33,611 nt of DNA from CAINFV01 sp964409235 (GTDB lineage Bacteria; Chlamydiota; Chlamydiia; Chlamydiales; FEN-1388): positions 1 to 33,611 of the forward strand of contig CAYPCN010000016.1 of assembly GCA_964409235.1 (NCBI GenBank). Direction: 5' to 3'. A program made the position numbers and the translations under genes. The notes under the pieces were generated by a model that made no database searches, had not been told where the DNA came from, and saw only the letters and a list, made by a program, of their open reading frames with translations. How positions within the stretch are numbered: the stretch's first letter is position 1; every line of letters starts with the position of its first letter. This document shows, in pieces, positions 13,799-21,544 of the stretch.

Positions 13799-16306
13799 TT
13801 ACAGAAGGTCGCCAACCAAAAGTTTTGTTATCAGAGGAACGTCGGCCCTGCGGTACTGCGATTGGAGGATAGCTTCGAGCTTATTTGGATGAATGGATTC
13901 TCTAGGAATTCCCGATGGAATCGCCGGTTTGAGGAATTGTATTGGTGGAGCTCCCGGTTCTTGCTCTTGCCGGAGTGCCTGCAGTCGTTGATTCATACGA
14001 TCTTCGGCTGCAGTAATCACACGAGAAACAAACTCTGAGCAAAACATCTTTTCTCTCAGCTCAAGATCGCTCGGCGTTGGCACAGAGTACGTTCTCAAGG
14101 TAGATGGTTGTGGCGATGACGAAGGCAGCCTCCTCTTTGCTTTTAACAATCGCCGTGGGCGTTCGATAGCCGCCGAAACAGACGGTTCGACTGGTTTCTT
14201 GAGGACCCGTGAAGCAACGAGCTCGGTTAGCTGTTGAAGAGGAGTAGGAGCCTTCTGCATGGCATCGAGAAAAAAGGCCATTGCAGCAGTAGAAGAAGAG
14301 ACTTCTTCGTGTGATTCTATTATCCCCTTCTGTCGTGGTTCTGTCACAAAGGTTGACAGACATTCAGAGTATATATTACGCAGATGCTCGCGAAGTTGGT
14401 CGTCGGAGAGATCCCCCCACAATGCCTTGAGAGCGCGTTTGCCCTCATCAGTGAGTTGGCATAGAAAATCTGGACGATACACAACAGTCAAAAGCGAGTT
14501 GAGTACGGTCGGCTCTATTCCTGTGTACTTAAGCGGTACTTCACACGTTTTGAGGTCGCCATCTTCGGCACGTATGAGGCTGGCATGTATTCGACCGCCG
14601 GTAAAATATGGCTGTACAGCAAATACACCCTTAGACCGGAACGCCCTCCATAGAGTTGCTGTCGTTTGGAGAGGATGTGAGCGCAAACTCAGCTGAGAGA
14701 ACACCGGAGCCCCTCTCCCCTCATACGTTTTCAACAACCTCTCATCCTCTAATAACACATCTCCGGGAAGGTAGCCAGGCAATCCACTGACGAAGGAAGA
14801 CAGCCATTCTTCTTGCGCCGCTGCCAGGTCGGTCCGATCATACAGGTCCTTCCATGGAGTATCCTCAAGGTCGTAGGACTCATGACACAACCGTGTCAAA
14901 TACCTGTTGACTTTGGTCAACATCATCATATCCCGGAAGTCTGAGACGTGTAAAGGAGGCTCTCGTTTAGGGTCAGAGGCCTGTTCTTCATACCGCTTAA
15001 TGTCACGATCTATGGCTTCAATCAATTCCAATCGTTTTTGGAGTAGATCCACAACGCCATGAATACATTCGTCAAATCGCTCCTGCTCTTCCCCAGGAGG
15101 AATTCGTGAGCCTATTTCTGGGAGTTCGCGCCCAATTTGCCGAAGCAAATCCTTATAGGCCTCCGTACGAAATTCGTGCCACTTAGAACGGAAAGGCGGA
15201 GACAATTTGTCGAGAAGAAGCTGCACATGCTCCTGCTCCTTCATGCCGCAGTCATCCAATATTTTGACACACTCACCCAATGCATCGCATACTTGTTTTT
15301 CAGACCTCCTTACGTCTCGATACGCAGCAAAGAGTTCCAGCAACCCCATGTTCTCAAGAACAGTTTGCACGGCCATAACGCGCGCCTCTTTGGCGTCGAA
15401 ATCTGTTGTGCAGAAGGTAAATCCTATTAGGAATTCCTCTACATCAGTGGGAGCGACTTTACTGCGAAGCCATTCATTGAGATCCATGTTGCCCATCGAT
15501 GCGCGGAGAAAGCTATCAAGATCGGCTTTCTCCTCCGTAGTGAGCGGCGCCCCCTTCTTTTCGTGCTCTGAAATAGCCTTCTCCAAGAGCGGCATCATTC
15601 GAATGGCTGTAGCCAGAATTCGTATTCTCTCCACGAGCGGCTTCAGGCCTTCTACGTCTTTTGCTTGTCCAATGCGTACAACTTCTTTCTGAAGAGAAGG
15701 GGGCAACAAGGGAGACATTTTTTTTAGAATAGCCATAGTGTCGTCAAAATTTGGCAATACAAGCTCGGCAACTCGAAACAACGGGCCTATCGCCGTTCGC
15801 GGATCCAATCCAGCGAGCCATTCCAGAGCGCGTTTCCCAATTTCTAAACATTTCACATCGCCGCCACCTGTCTGGACAACTTTGTCGGCAAGTGCTTCTA
15901 CTTGGCTTTTCATCTGCTGAAACAGCAAGCTCGCCTCTCGTTGTACAGCTTCAATATCCTCTTTCTTTTTCTTCTTCTCAGGACCTTTTGTCCACGACGA
16001 GGTGATAGGAGATAGACTTTGCAGGCATTCGATCTTCCTCTTGTTCCATTGAGCAAAATCAAGAAACCCGCTCAGCGTATCAGCCGTTGCAGATTCCAAT
16101 TGCAACGCAGAAAATTGCCGTTTTAGATCCTCTACCTCTTCTTGTAATAGATCGACGGGAGAGCTTGCTAATTGATCGATGGGAATTCGTCCCGAGAGAC
16201 GAGAGACCTTCCCCATAGATGTTTCCACCCATTTTCTTTTCTCTCCGACCGGAGCGGCCGGAGGGAGAGTCGGAAGCTCTCCTCGAATCGAGTCACTCAA
16301 ATCCAT
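13799..16306 (-). CDS. Large hypothetical protein, 835 aa
   Basis: I do not recognise this protein. It is 835 residues, largely helical by composition, with no signal peptide and no membrane segment. Features: a Pro-rich N-terminus; a predicted coiled coil around 52-75; a Lys-rich patch (KKKKKED, about 110-116); a long helical region with many Leu/Glu/Lys (130-460); a more beta-like section around 545-640 (VFAVQPYFTGGRIHASLIRAEDGD...CEVPLKYTG); and a basic, Ser/Pro-rich linker (about 715-750) before a helical C-terminus. The ATG at 16306 has GAGG eight bases upstream. It follows the DHH-type gene on the same strand after 244 bp. Size, lack of export signals of the Sec type and lack of recognised domains are compatible with a type III effector or lineage-specific cytoplasmic protein; neither can be shown here. 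Confidence 0.8.
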   Translation of the reverse strand: MDLSDSIRGELPTLPPAAPVGEKRKWVETSMGKVSRLSGRIPIDQLASSPVDLLQEEVEDLKRQFSALQLESATADTLSGFLDFAQWNKRKIECLQSLSPITSSWTKGPEKKKKKEDIEAVQREASLLFQQMKSQVEALADKVVQTGGGDVKCLEIGKRALEWLAGLDPRTAIGPLFRVAELVLPNFDDTMAILKKMSPLLPPSLQKEVVRIGQAKDVEGLKPLVERIRILATAIRMMPLLEKAISEHEKKGAPLTTEEKADLDSFLRASMGNMDLNEWLRSKVAPTDVEEFLIGFTFCTTDFDAKEARVMAVQTVLENMGLLELFAAYRDVRRSEKQVCDALGECVKILDDCGMKEQEHVQLLLDKLSPPFRSKWHEFRTEAYKDLLRQIGRELPEIGSRIPPGEEQERFDECIHGVVDLLQKRLELIEAIDRDIKRYEEQASDPKREPPLHVSDFRDMMMLTKVNRYLTRLCHESYDLEDTPWKDLYDRTDLAAAQEEWLSSFVSGLPGYLPGDVLLEDERLLKTYEGRGAPVFSQLSLRSHPLQTTATLWRAFRSKGVFAVQPYFTGGRIHASLIRAEDGDLKTCEVPLKYTGIEPTVLNSLLTVVYRPDFLCQLTDEGKRALKALWGDLSDDQLREHLRNIYSECLSTFVTEPRQKGIIESHEEVSSSTAAMAFFLDAMQKAPTPLQQLTELVASRVLKKPVEPSVSAAIERPRRLLKAKRRLPSSSPQPSTLRTYSVPTPSDLELREKMFCSEFVSRVITAAEDRMNQRLQALRQEQEPGAPPIQFLKPAIPSGIPRESIHPNKLEAILQSQYRRADVPLITKLLVGDLL

Positions 16307-16550
16307 ATTCTGATCCTCAACGAACTCCTTACACTCAAAGCAAGAAGTGCAGGAGTTTTTGCAATGTGCGTGAACGACAGTTTCTTCAAAGAGATAGTAG
16401 GATGCTCTTTGGCCGTCAAGAATTTCCAGCCACGAACAGCAGTTTCCGAAAATGACTCAACGCTAGCCGTCTTATGATGAAAGACGGTCACAATAGGCCG
16501 CCAGCCAGTTCGGAACCGCTCTTGTCCCAGCCGCTGGAGAACAGTACGAC
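16307..16550. other. Intergenic gap with possible decayed palindromic element
   Basis: No gene seen. At 16355-16424 the pattern TTTTTGCAATGTGCG ... AGTAGGATGCTCTTTGGCCG resembles the A-end of the repeat family with substitutions and an indel. A separate 7-bp inverted repeat (CCGTCTT 16467-16473, AAGACGG 16481-16487) has no U-run. Both are weak. Confidence 0.3.
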
Positions 16551-19175
16551 TCACGGCAGCAGCTTCGGCAAGAACGGCGACACCTGCGACTTTCTTGAGT
16601 TGATCGCCCCTGCTTTGTAGCGCAGGAAGATCACTGTCGGCCCCTTAGGCCGATGGTGAACAGTGATGCGGTGCGCTTTGGGAAAGTTTTGCACAAAAAT
16701 GGCCTTTTTCTCTTCAGCGAGAGGCCCGACAATTTCAACATCAAAGGTCAGCTTTTGTGCAGTTGGCGACCCTTCAAAGCTATTGAGAAAGCCGATGAGA
16801 TGCTGTTCTGGTCCCCCACCCTCTGGCGTCCACAGCCACATCTCGTCTTGGTGGTCCCACTTCCCCTCCTCGCCTCGATGAACCTCTTTCTCGCTGGGAA
16901 TGGTACTGATCATCTGCAAGAAGAAATCGATATGGGGCCGTGCCGCGAAAACCTCTTCAGATCTTTTTTGCCATACAGCGATCAACGATTGGCGATGGCT
17001 CTGGTATGTCTCGATATTATTATGGAAGAGCTTGGCTTGCCCTACTCGGCAGCAGCCATTCTGTTCCTTAGTATCCAGGAAGAACGTCGACGGCTCGCCT
17101 TTAATCGCCGCTGTAAGCGCTTCTTCAACCTCCCGCTCACGAAATTGATAGACGCTCGCATAAATAGAATACAGGTCTTTACTTTGAAGAAGAGCCTTCG
17201 AAGCCGTGCGGACAAAATGTTCATCGTCTGGAATGTGGTCAAACGAAACAGCAATGCTCGGCACCCCATCGATCAACGAGCGCATCCTATCGAGAAGATG
17301 CTTGATGCAATAGACATCTCTCCTCGACACCTTGCTCAACAAATCTGTATCATCGAGAATGCCAAAGATATAAGAAAAATATTCGCTGAGTTCGCGTGAC
17401 GGATCAACGAAAAATCCAGATGCCTCCTCCTTTGCCTTTTTTTCAAGAGCACTTTGGAGATGCTCAACGATACCTTCGATCGGCAACGCCCGCTTTTCGA
17501 TCATGGAAAGGATCGACTGAAGCGGGGCTTGTCTCCCATAGCGAATATTCAATCGCAGCGACTGCTCAGCAACAAGCGTGTTACTCGATTGAGCGTCGCC
17601 AATCAGCAGCGTAGGCGGCGTAGACGTCTGAAGCCGCGCCTTGTGATGGTCGACTATGCTGATCACCTCTACGTACGACGCCATTTTTGTCTCTTCGACA
17701 GTACTAAAGTCTCGAAACGATGCAGTTCCTAACACATTCTTCCTCAGGTCGTCGGCATAGACAACGCCGAGTGGATACCAACGATTGTTCGTTTCGGGAA
17801 TAACCACTGTCAAATGGTTGAAATGATCGATTTTACTTCGCATTTCATCCACATCACTTTTCAGAGAAACAAATGTGGGAGGGAATCCAAGCACTTCTCG
17901 CTTCACCACAAGAAGGTGCGACAGCTTTTCCATTTCCTTTCTGGCTCTCTCAAGCGCCTCTTCCATCGCCTCAACGACACCTGCCACAGCACGCGCCGAT
18001 TTGACCCTATCAGCCTTCAGCAGCCCATGATCATCAAAAAGTTCTTTGGCCCTCAACGCCTCAGTTCTCGTCAAAAAGCGTTCAAAGGAACAAGAGAATA
18101 CAACATCTAACCGAAGGAGGAGCTCTCGGAAGGTATGGTGAAACCCTTTTGAAAGGCCGATAACCTTCTTCAGATACTCATGGAGCAAAGTTTGGCCACG
18201 AGTTGTGCTTTCGCGTACGGCAGGGCACTGTTTAATGACTGTCGCCAGCACGCGCTCATACGATGCAATCACCTCTTCAGAGGTAGACTGCTTATTCGCA
18301 AGAACGCGAATCATCCCCGCATGGCATTGGCCTTCAAACCATCGCAAGCTATTCGACAGCCCAGAGACCACCTGGCGGACATCTTCAGCATCGCCGCTCC
18401 TCCATTCCCCCTTATACAGTCCCTCCCTATCGACGATGATCACAGCGCGTTCCATCCTCGAATGGTCAATGGAATCGGCAGGCTCTGACTCATCGACTTT
18501 ATGAAACTCTCGCTTTGTCAAAAGATCCTGGGCACTGATCGTGATCGTCGGCAAAGAACGACTGACCTGCTCAAACATCTGCTGACCAAACAACTGCTGA
18601 AAATACAGACGAATATGGCCATCGCTGAGACCAGTTGGCAAACTCCATTGGTGCGTGCCTTCAGCGACACGGCAGGCAAACGCGTCGGCCCACCCCCAAA
18701 ATGAGGAAACCGTTGTGTCGATGTCTGGGGATAGGTGGGCTGCCACAAAATGCGAGCCTTGAAAAACCTTCCCCATACCGACGGGAAAGAAGACCTGGTA
18801 TTCGTCGCGAGGAATGTGCCGCCCGATAATCTTGCCTCGGACAAGAAGAATTTCCTCTGACGTCAGCCGACTGAAATGATTCAACCAAAATTCAAATAAG
18901 GTCAGCGAATACGGCTCTACCAGCAACTTTTCAGCGTTGACTCTTCCAACGAATTCAAGGACTGCCCTCAATAGAAAACAGGGGGTTGGCTCCTCTTGAA
19001 TCCGCCGCAGAAGCACCGTGTTGACCTGTTTGAATTTCTTCCTCGACGGCAGGGAACGAAACTCATCTTTGTAAAATTGGTGGAACAATTCATCCAAATT
19101 GGGGAACGGCTTCAAATTTGGAACACACTCTCCCAAGAGAGGTTTTGAACTGGAAGCAGCTGGTTGACGCGCCAT
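16551..19175 (-). CDS. Large DHH-superfamily phosphoesterase-like protein
   Basis: 874 residues from the ATG at 19175 (weak AGG just upstream); longer alternative starts reach a TTG at 19346. All four DHH catalytic motifs can be picked out: motif I HLSPDID (147-153), motif II YADD (473-476), motif III VDHHK (508-512) and motif IV LDDTDLLSK (607-615). These coordinate the divalent metals in family II pyrophosphatases, exopolyphosphatases and nanoRNases. The order is standard, but motif I and II are about 320 residues apart instead of the usual few dozen; the insert is helical with a likely coiled coil (about 385-440). The C-terminal ~230 residues would hold a DHHA2-like substrate domain, not recognisable by eye. 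Likely cytoplasmic phosphoesterase; substrate unknown. Confidence 0.72.
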   Translation of the reverse strand: MARQPAASSSKPLLGECVPNLKPFPNLDELFHQFYKDEFRSLPSRKKFKQVNTVLLRRIQEEPTPCFLLRAVLEFVGRVNAEKLLVEPYSLTLFEFWLNHFSRLTSEEILLVRGKIIGRHIPRDEYQVFFPVGMGKVFQGSHFVAAHLSPDIDTTVSSFWGWADAFACRVAEGTHQWSLPTGLSDGHIRLYFQQLFGQQMFEQVSRSLPTITISAQDLLTKREFHKVDESEPADSIDHSRMERAVIIVDREGLYKGEWRSGDAEDVRQVVSGLSNSLRWFEGQCHAGMIRVLANKQSTSEEVIASYERVLATVIKQCPAVRESTTRGQTLLHEYLKKVIGLSKGFHHTFRELLLRLDVVFSCSFERFLTRTEALRAKELFDDHGLLKADRVKSARAVAGVVEAMEEALERARKEMEKLSHLLVVKREVLGFPPTFVSLKSDVDEMRSKIDHFNHLTVVIPETNNRWYPLGVVYADDLRKNVLGTASFRDFSTVEETKMASYVEVISIVDHHKARLQTSTPPTLLIGDAQSSNTLVAEQSLRLNIRYGRQAPLQSILSMIEKRALPIEGIVEHLQSALEKKAKEEASGFFVDPSRELSEYFSYIFGILDDTDLLSKVSRRDVYCIKHLLDRMRSLIDGVPSIAVSFDHIPDDEHFVRTASKALLQSKDLYSIYASVYQFREREVEEALTAAIKGEPSTFFLDTKEQNGCCRVGQAKLFHNNIETYQSHRQSLIAVWQKRSEEVFAARPHIDFFLQMISTIPSEKEVHRGEEGKWDHQDEMWLWTPEGGGPEQHLIGFLNSFEGSPTAQKLTFDVEIVGPLAEEKKAIFVQNFPKAHRITVHHRPKGPTVIFLRYKAGAINSRKSQVSPFLPKLLP

Positions 19176-19350
19176 ACCTAAGGATAACTTCTTCTGAATG
19201 TTATGGAGTACGATTGCCACACAGCTCAGAAATTCAGCCGAGGAGAAATCTCGAGATTGAAAAGCGCGAACAGCCACGTGTATCCAAGGTGGCGGCCCCT
19301 TGTGCGCTTTCCCTTCTCCATGCAGGATTTCTGGGGACTGCTGCAACGCA

Positions 19351-19423
19351 CGGACTGAGTAGGATTCGAACCTACGACCACCGGCTTAGAAGGCAGGTGC
19401 TCTATCCACTGAGCTATCAGTCC
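19351..19423 (-). tRNA. tRNA-Arg (anticodon TCT)
   Basis: 73 nt cloverleaf: acceptor GGACTGA with TCAGTCC, discriminator G, D-arm GCTC-AGTGGATA-GAGC, anticodon loop CTTCTAA (anticodon TCT, reading AGA), T-arm GTAGG-TTCGAAT-CCTAC. The anticodon stem CCTGC/GCCGG has one T-C mismatch at position 29-41. The 3' CCA is not encoded. Confidence 0.95.
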
Positions 19424-19462
19424 AGGAAAATTCAATGCCAGAATATCGCCTGTCACCCGTTC

Positions 19463-19491
19463 TTGGCAACAAATGCTCCGGAAATGATATC
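19463..19491 (+). promoter_or_regulatory. Possible accD operon promoter
   Basis: TTGGCA (19463-19468) and GATATC (19486-19491) with a 17-bp spacer, about 40 bp upstream of the accD start. The -35 matches five of six bases; the -10 is weaker. Prediction only. Confidence 0.35.
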
Positions 19492-19532
19492 CTTTCTATG
19501 AGAGCGGTATGCCTTGTAAACGGTGAGTGCGA

Positions 19533-20393
19533 ATGGGGCTTTTTAGTCGGAAAAAACCAAAAATTAAAGTGACGTCTACAAAGAAAGACGGCTTTAGTGG
19601 TTGGTTAAAATGCACGCATTGTAGTGAGTTGATCCATGCGAATGAGATGAGCTCCAACCTCAACTGCTGCCCGAAATGTTCCTATCATTACCGGCTATCG
19701 GCTGACGATCGTATCCGCCTATTGACGGACGAAGGCGGCTTTGAAGAGCTGTTTTCCTACATCTACCCCACGGATGCCCTTGGATTTGTTGATACAGAAC
19801 CATACGTCGAGCGGCTTCAAGCAGCAAAGCAAAAGAGTGGACGCGACGACGCGATTGTGACAGGACGAGCGCGACTCAATGGGCAGGACTTCGCTCTCGC
19901 CGTCCTCGATTTCACCTTTATGGGTGGGTCGATGGGATCGGTCGTTGGGGAAAGGCTCTCACGCCTTATCGAATACGCCATGGATAACGCCCTGCCATTG
20001 GTGGTGGTTTCAACGTCGGGAGGAGCGAGAATGCAAGAGTCGACGCTCTCGTTGATGCAAATGGCGAAAACAAGTGCCGTGTTAGCGCGGTTCCACGAAA
20101 AAGGGCTCTTCTACATTTCGATTCTCACCAATCCCACCACAGGTGGGGTGACAGCCTCTTTTGCATCTCTAGGAGATGTTCTCATTGCCGAGCCAAATGC
20201 ATTGATCTGCTTCGCTGGTCCTCGCGTTATCGAGCAGATTTTAGGAAAGCCTTTGCCAGAAGGTGCCCAGCAGTCTGAGTTTCTCTTGCAGCATGGGATG
20301 ATCGACGCGATTGTACCACGCCATCAGCTGAGGAACACCGTCAGCCTGCTATTGGACTACGCCCAAGCACGAGAGATGAGGGAAGCCCCGTGA
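19533..20393 (+). CDS. accD: Acetyl-CoA carboxylase carboxyltransferase subunit beta
   Basis: 286 residues from the ATG at 19533 (GGTGAG about six bases upstream; an in-frame GTG two codons earlier is less likely). A four-Cys zinc ribbon is visible (C27, C30, C46, C49), followed by the crotonase-like carboxyltransferase domain with the AccD blocks FMGGSMGSVVGE, PLVVVSTSGGARMQE and PTTGGVTASFASLGD. With AccA it transfers the carboxyl group from biotin-carrier protein to acetyl-CoA, giving malonyl-CoA for fatty-acid synthesis. Its stop overlaps the dut GTG start (GTGA), so the two genes are coupled; the order accD-dut-ptsN matches CT293-CT291 in Chlamydia. Confidence 0.97.
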   Translation: MGLFSRKKPKIKVTSTKKDGFSGWLKCTHCSELIHANEMSSNLNCCPKCSYHYRLSADDRIRLLTDEGGFEELFSYIYPTDALGFVDTEPYVERLQAAKQKSGRDDAIVTGRARLNGQDFALAVLDFTFMGGSMGSVVGERLSRLIEYAMDNALPLVVVSTSGGARMQESTLSLMQMAKTSAVLARFHEKGLFYISILTNPTTGGVTASFASLGDVLIAEPNALICFAGPRVIEQILGKPLPEGAQQSEFLLQHGMIDAIVPRHQLRNTVSLLLDYAQAREMREAP

Positions 20394-20851
20394 CCAACGT
20401 TCCGCTTGTATCCTCAGCTCTCGACATGAAGGTGATCGTAACTTCTGAGGAATGGATTCCAGCGTACCAATCCTCAGGGGCCTCTGGTGCCGATCTCCTC
20501 GCCGCAATAGAGGTTGAAGTGCAGATTGCCCCAGGGAAAACCGCTCTCATCCCCACAGGGCTGAGCATCGAAGTTCCCGAGGGATTCGAGGTCCAGGTCC
20601 GCCCTCGCAGTGGGCTAGCTCTCACCTCGATGGTGAGCGTCTTGAACTCGCCAGGGACCATCGACAGCGATTATCGAGGAGAGGTCGGAGTGATCCTCAT
20701 GAACCATGGGGCCACCTCCTTCACCGTGGTCCCCGGCATGCGCATTGCTCAGATGGTCGTCTGTCCAGTGGTCCGAGCCAACTTCATTCCTGTCATCGGG
20801 CTGTCAGAGACAAAGAGAGGCCGTGGAGGCTTCGGTCATACTGGGACGTAA
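20390..20851 (+). CDS. dut: Deoxyuridine 5'-triphosphate nucleotidohydrolase (dUTPase)
   Basis: 153 residues, trimeric dUTPase type. It hydrolyses dUTP to dUMP and diphosphate, keeping uracil out of DNA. Motifs: SGASGADL (motif 1), RPRSGLAL (motif 2), NSPGTIDSDYRGEVGVILMN (motif 3), GMRIAQMV (motif 4) and the C-terminal P-loop-like RGRGGFGHTGT (motif 5, usually RGxxGFGSTG). The GTG start at 20390 is preferred to an internal ATG at 20426 because GAGGGA lies six bases before it and it overlaps the accD stop. The last sense codon and stop (ACGTAA) form the left flanking repeat of palindromic element copy 6. Confidence 0.97.
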   Translation: MTNVPLVSSALDMKVIVTSEEWIPAYQSSGASGADLLAAIEVEVQIAPGKTALIPTGLSIEVPEGFEVQVRPRSGLALTSMVSVLNSPGTIDSDYRGEVGVILMNHGATSFTVVPGMRIAQMVVCPVVRANFIPVIGLSETKRGRGGFGHTGT

Positions 20852-20935
20852 GAGCCGCTGGCGATATGGATTTTGAAAGGAGAAGTAGGAGATCTTTGGA
20901 TCGAGCTACTCCAAAAGGCACATCGCAAATGGCTC
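20852..20935 (-). mobile_element. Palindromic MITE-like element, copy 6 (B-end left)
   Basis: 84 bp short form. Left B-end: GAGCCGCTGGCGATATGGAT, then GGATCGAGCTACTCC; right A-end: CCAAAAGGCACATCGCAAATGGCTC without gaps at 20911-20935. It is flanked by an exact 6-bp direct repeat ACGTAA (20846-20851 and 20936-20941). The left copy of that repeat is the dut final codon plus stop. Confidence 0.88.
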
Positions 20936-21017
20936 ACGTAAAAAGCCATTGCCGTTCTCCCATTGCCCGGAAAGTGCTAGTACCGAGCGATTTTCTTGTG
21001 CTGACGACGACTTTTTC

Positions 21018-21046
21018 TTGACAGACGACTGTTCTTTGTCCACGAT
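21018..21046 (+). promoter_or_regulatory. Possible ptsN promoter
   Basis: A perfect TTGACA (21018-21023) with CACGAT (21041-21046) after a 17-bp spacer; the -10 is weak. It lies downstream of palindromic element copy 6 and 32 bp before the ptsN ATG, so ptsN may be transcribed separately from accD-dut. Confidence 0.4.
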
Positions 21047-21078
21047 GGAAAAGACAGACGGAGGTCCCTTCGAAGAAC

Positions 21079-21540
21079 ATGAAATCAATGGTGCGCCTTT
21101 CGAATTACATCGATGAACGGCTGATTCTTTTCCTTGATGCTACGACCAAGGAGGAGGTATTAAAACAGCTGGTTGAGTTAGCTGTTACGACGAAAGAATT
21201 GCCCGCAAAGGACCGCTTTTACCAAGCGATCCTCGACAGAGAGCAGCTTGTCTCTACAGCCATTGGCATGGGAGTGGCGATTCCTCATGCTAAGCTTCCC
21301 GTATACTCAGATTTCTTTGTGGCCATTGGTATTCTACGGAGAGGCGTCGATTGGAATGCAATCGACGACTCCTTGGTGCGCCTCGTCTTCCTAATCGGAG
21401 GTCCAGACGACCACCAAACCGACTACTTAAAACTCTTGTCCTCGCTGACGGTTGCTATGCGCGATGAGCAGCTTCGCCGCCGCCTCGTGACCGCCACCTC
21501 ACCGCAAGCCGTCGCTGCCATCTTAAAAGGCATGTCGTAA
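21079..21540 (+). CDS. ptsN: PTS nitrogen regulatory EIIA-type protein
   Basis: 153 residues, a single EIIA(Fru/Ntr) domain. The phosphoacceptor histidine is H70 in GMGVAIPHAKLP, the standard context. The family takes phosphate from EI(Ntr)/NPr and regulates potassium and other transport or stress systems; no sugar-transport EIIB or EIIC is seen here. It corresponds to CT291 (ptsN_1); the HTH-fused partner (CT290) is not next to it, because clpC converges on it with a gap of only four bases. The ATG at 21079 is taken; GGAGG lies about 15 bases upstream, farther than usual, so the ATG at 21088 is also possible. Confidence 0.93.
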   Translation: MKSMVRLSNYIDERLILFLDATTKEEVLKQLVELAVTTKELPAKDRFYQAILDREQLVSTAIGMGVAIPHAKLPVYSDFFVAIGILRRGVDWNAIDDSLVRLVFLIGGPDDHQTDYLKLLSSLTVAMRDEQLRRRLVTATSPQAVAAILKGMS

Positions 21541-21544
21541 GGTC

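Noticed and set aside
16467..16487. Short inverted repeat as terminator of the DHH-type gene
   Set aside because: Only a 7-bp stem with no U-run, about 65 bp beyond the stop codon.
16297..16554. Small minus-strand open frame between the DHH-type gene and the 835-residue gene
   Set aside because: No ribosome-binding site, overlaps both neighbours and coincides with a possible decayed repeat.
19176..19346. Longer N-terminus of the DHH-type protein from a TTG at 19346
   Set aside because: It would need a rare start almost touching the tRNA 3' end with no ribosome-binding site; the ATG at 19175 is preferred, though its own signal is weak.
13485..19423. Genomic island integrated at a tRNA gene
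   Set aside because: No repeat of the tRNA 3' end, no integrase and no att-like pair was seen between the two tRNA genes.
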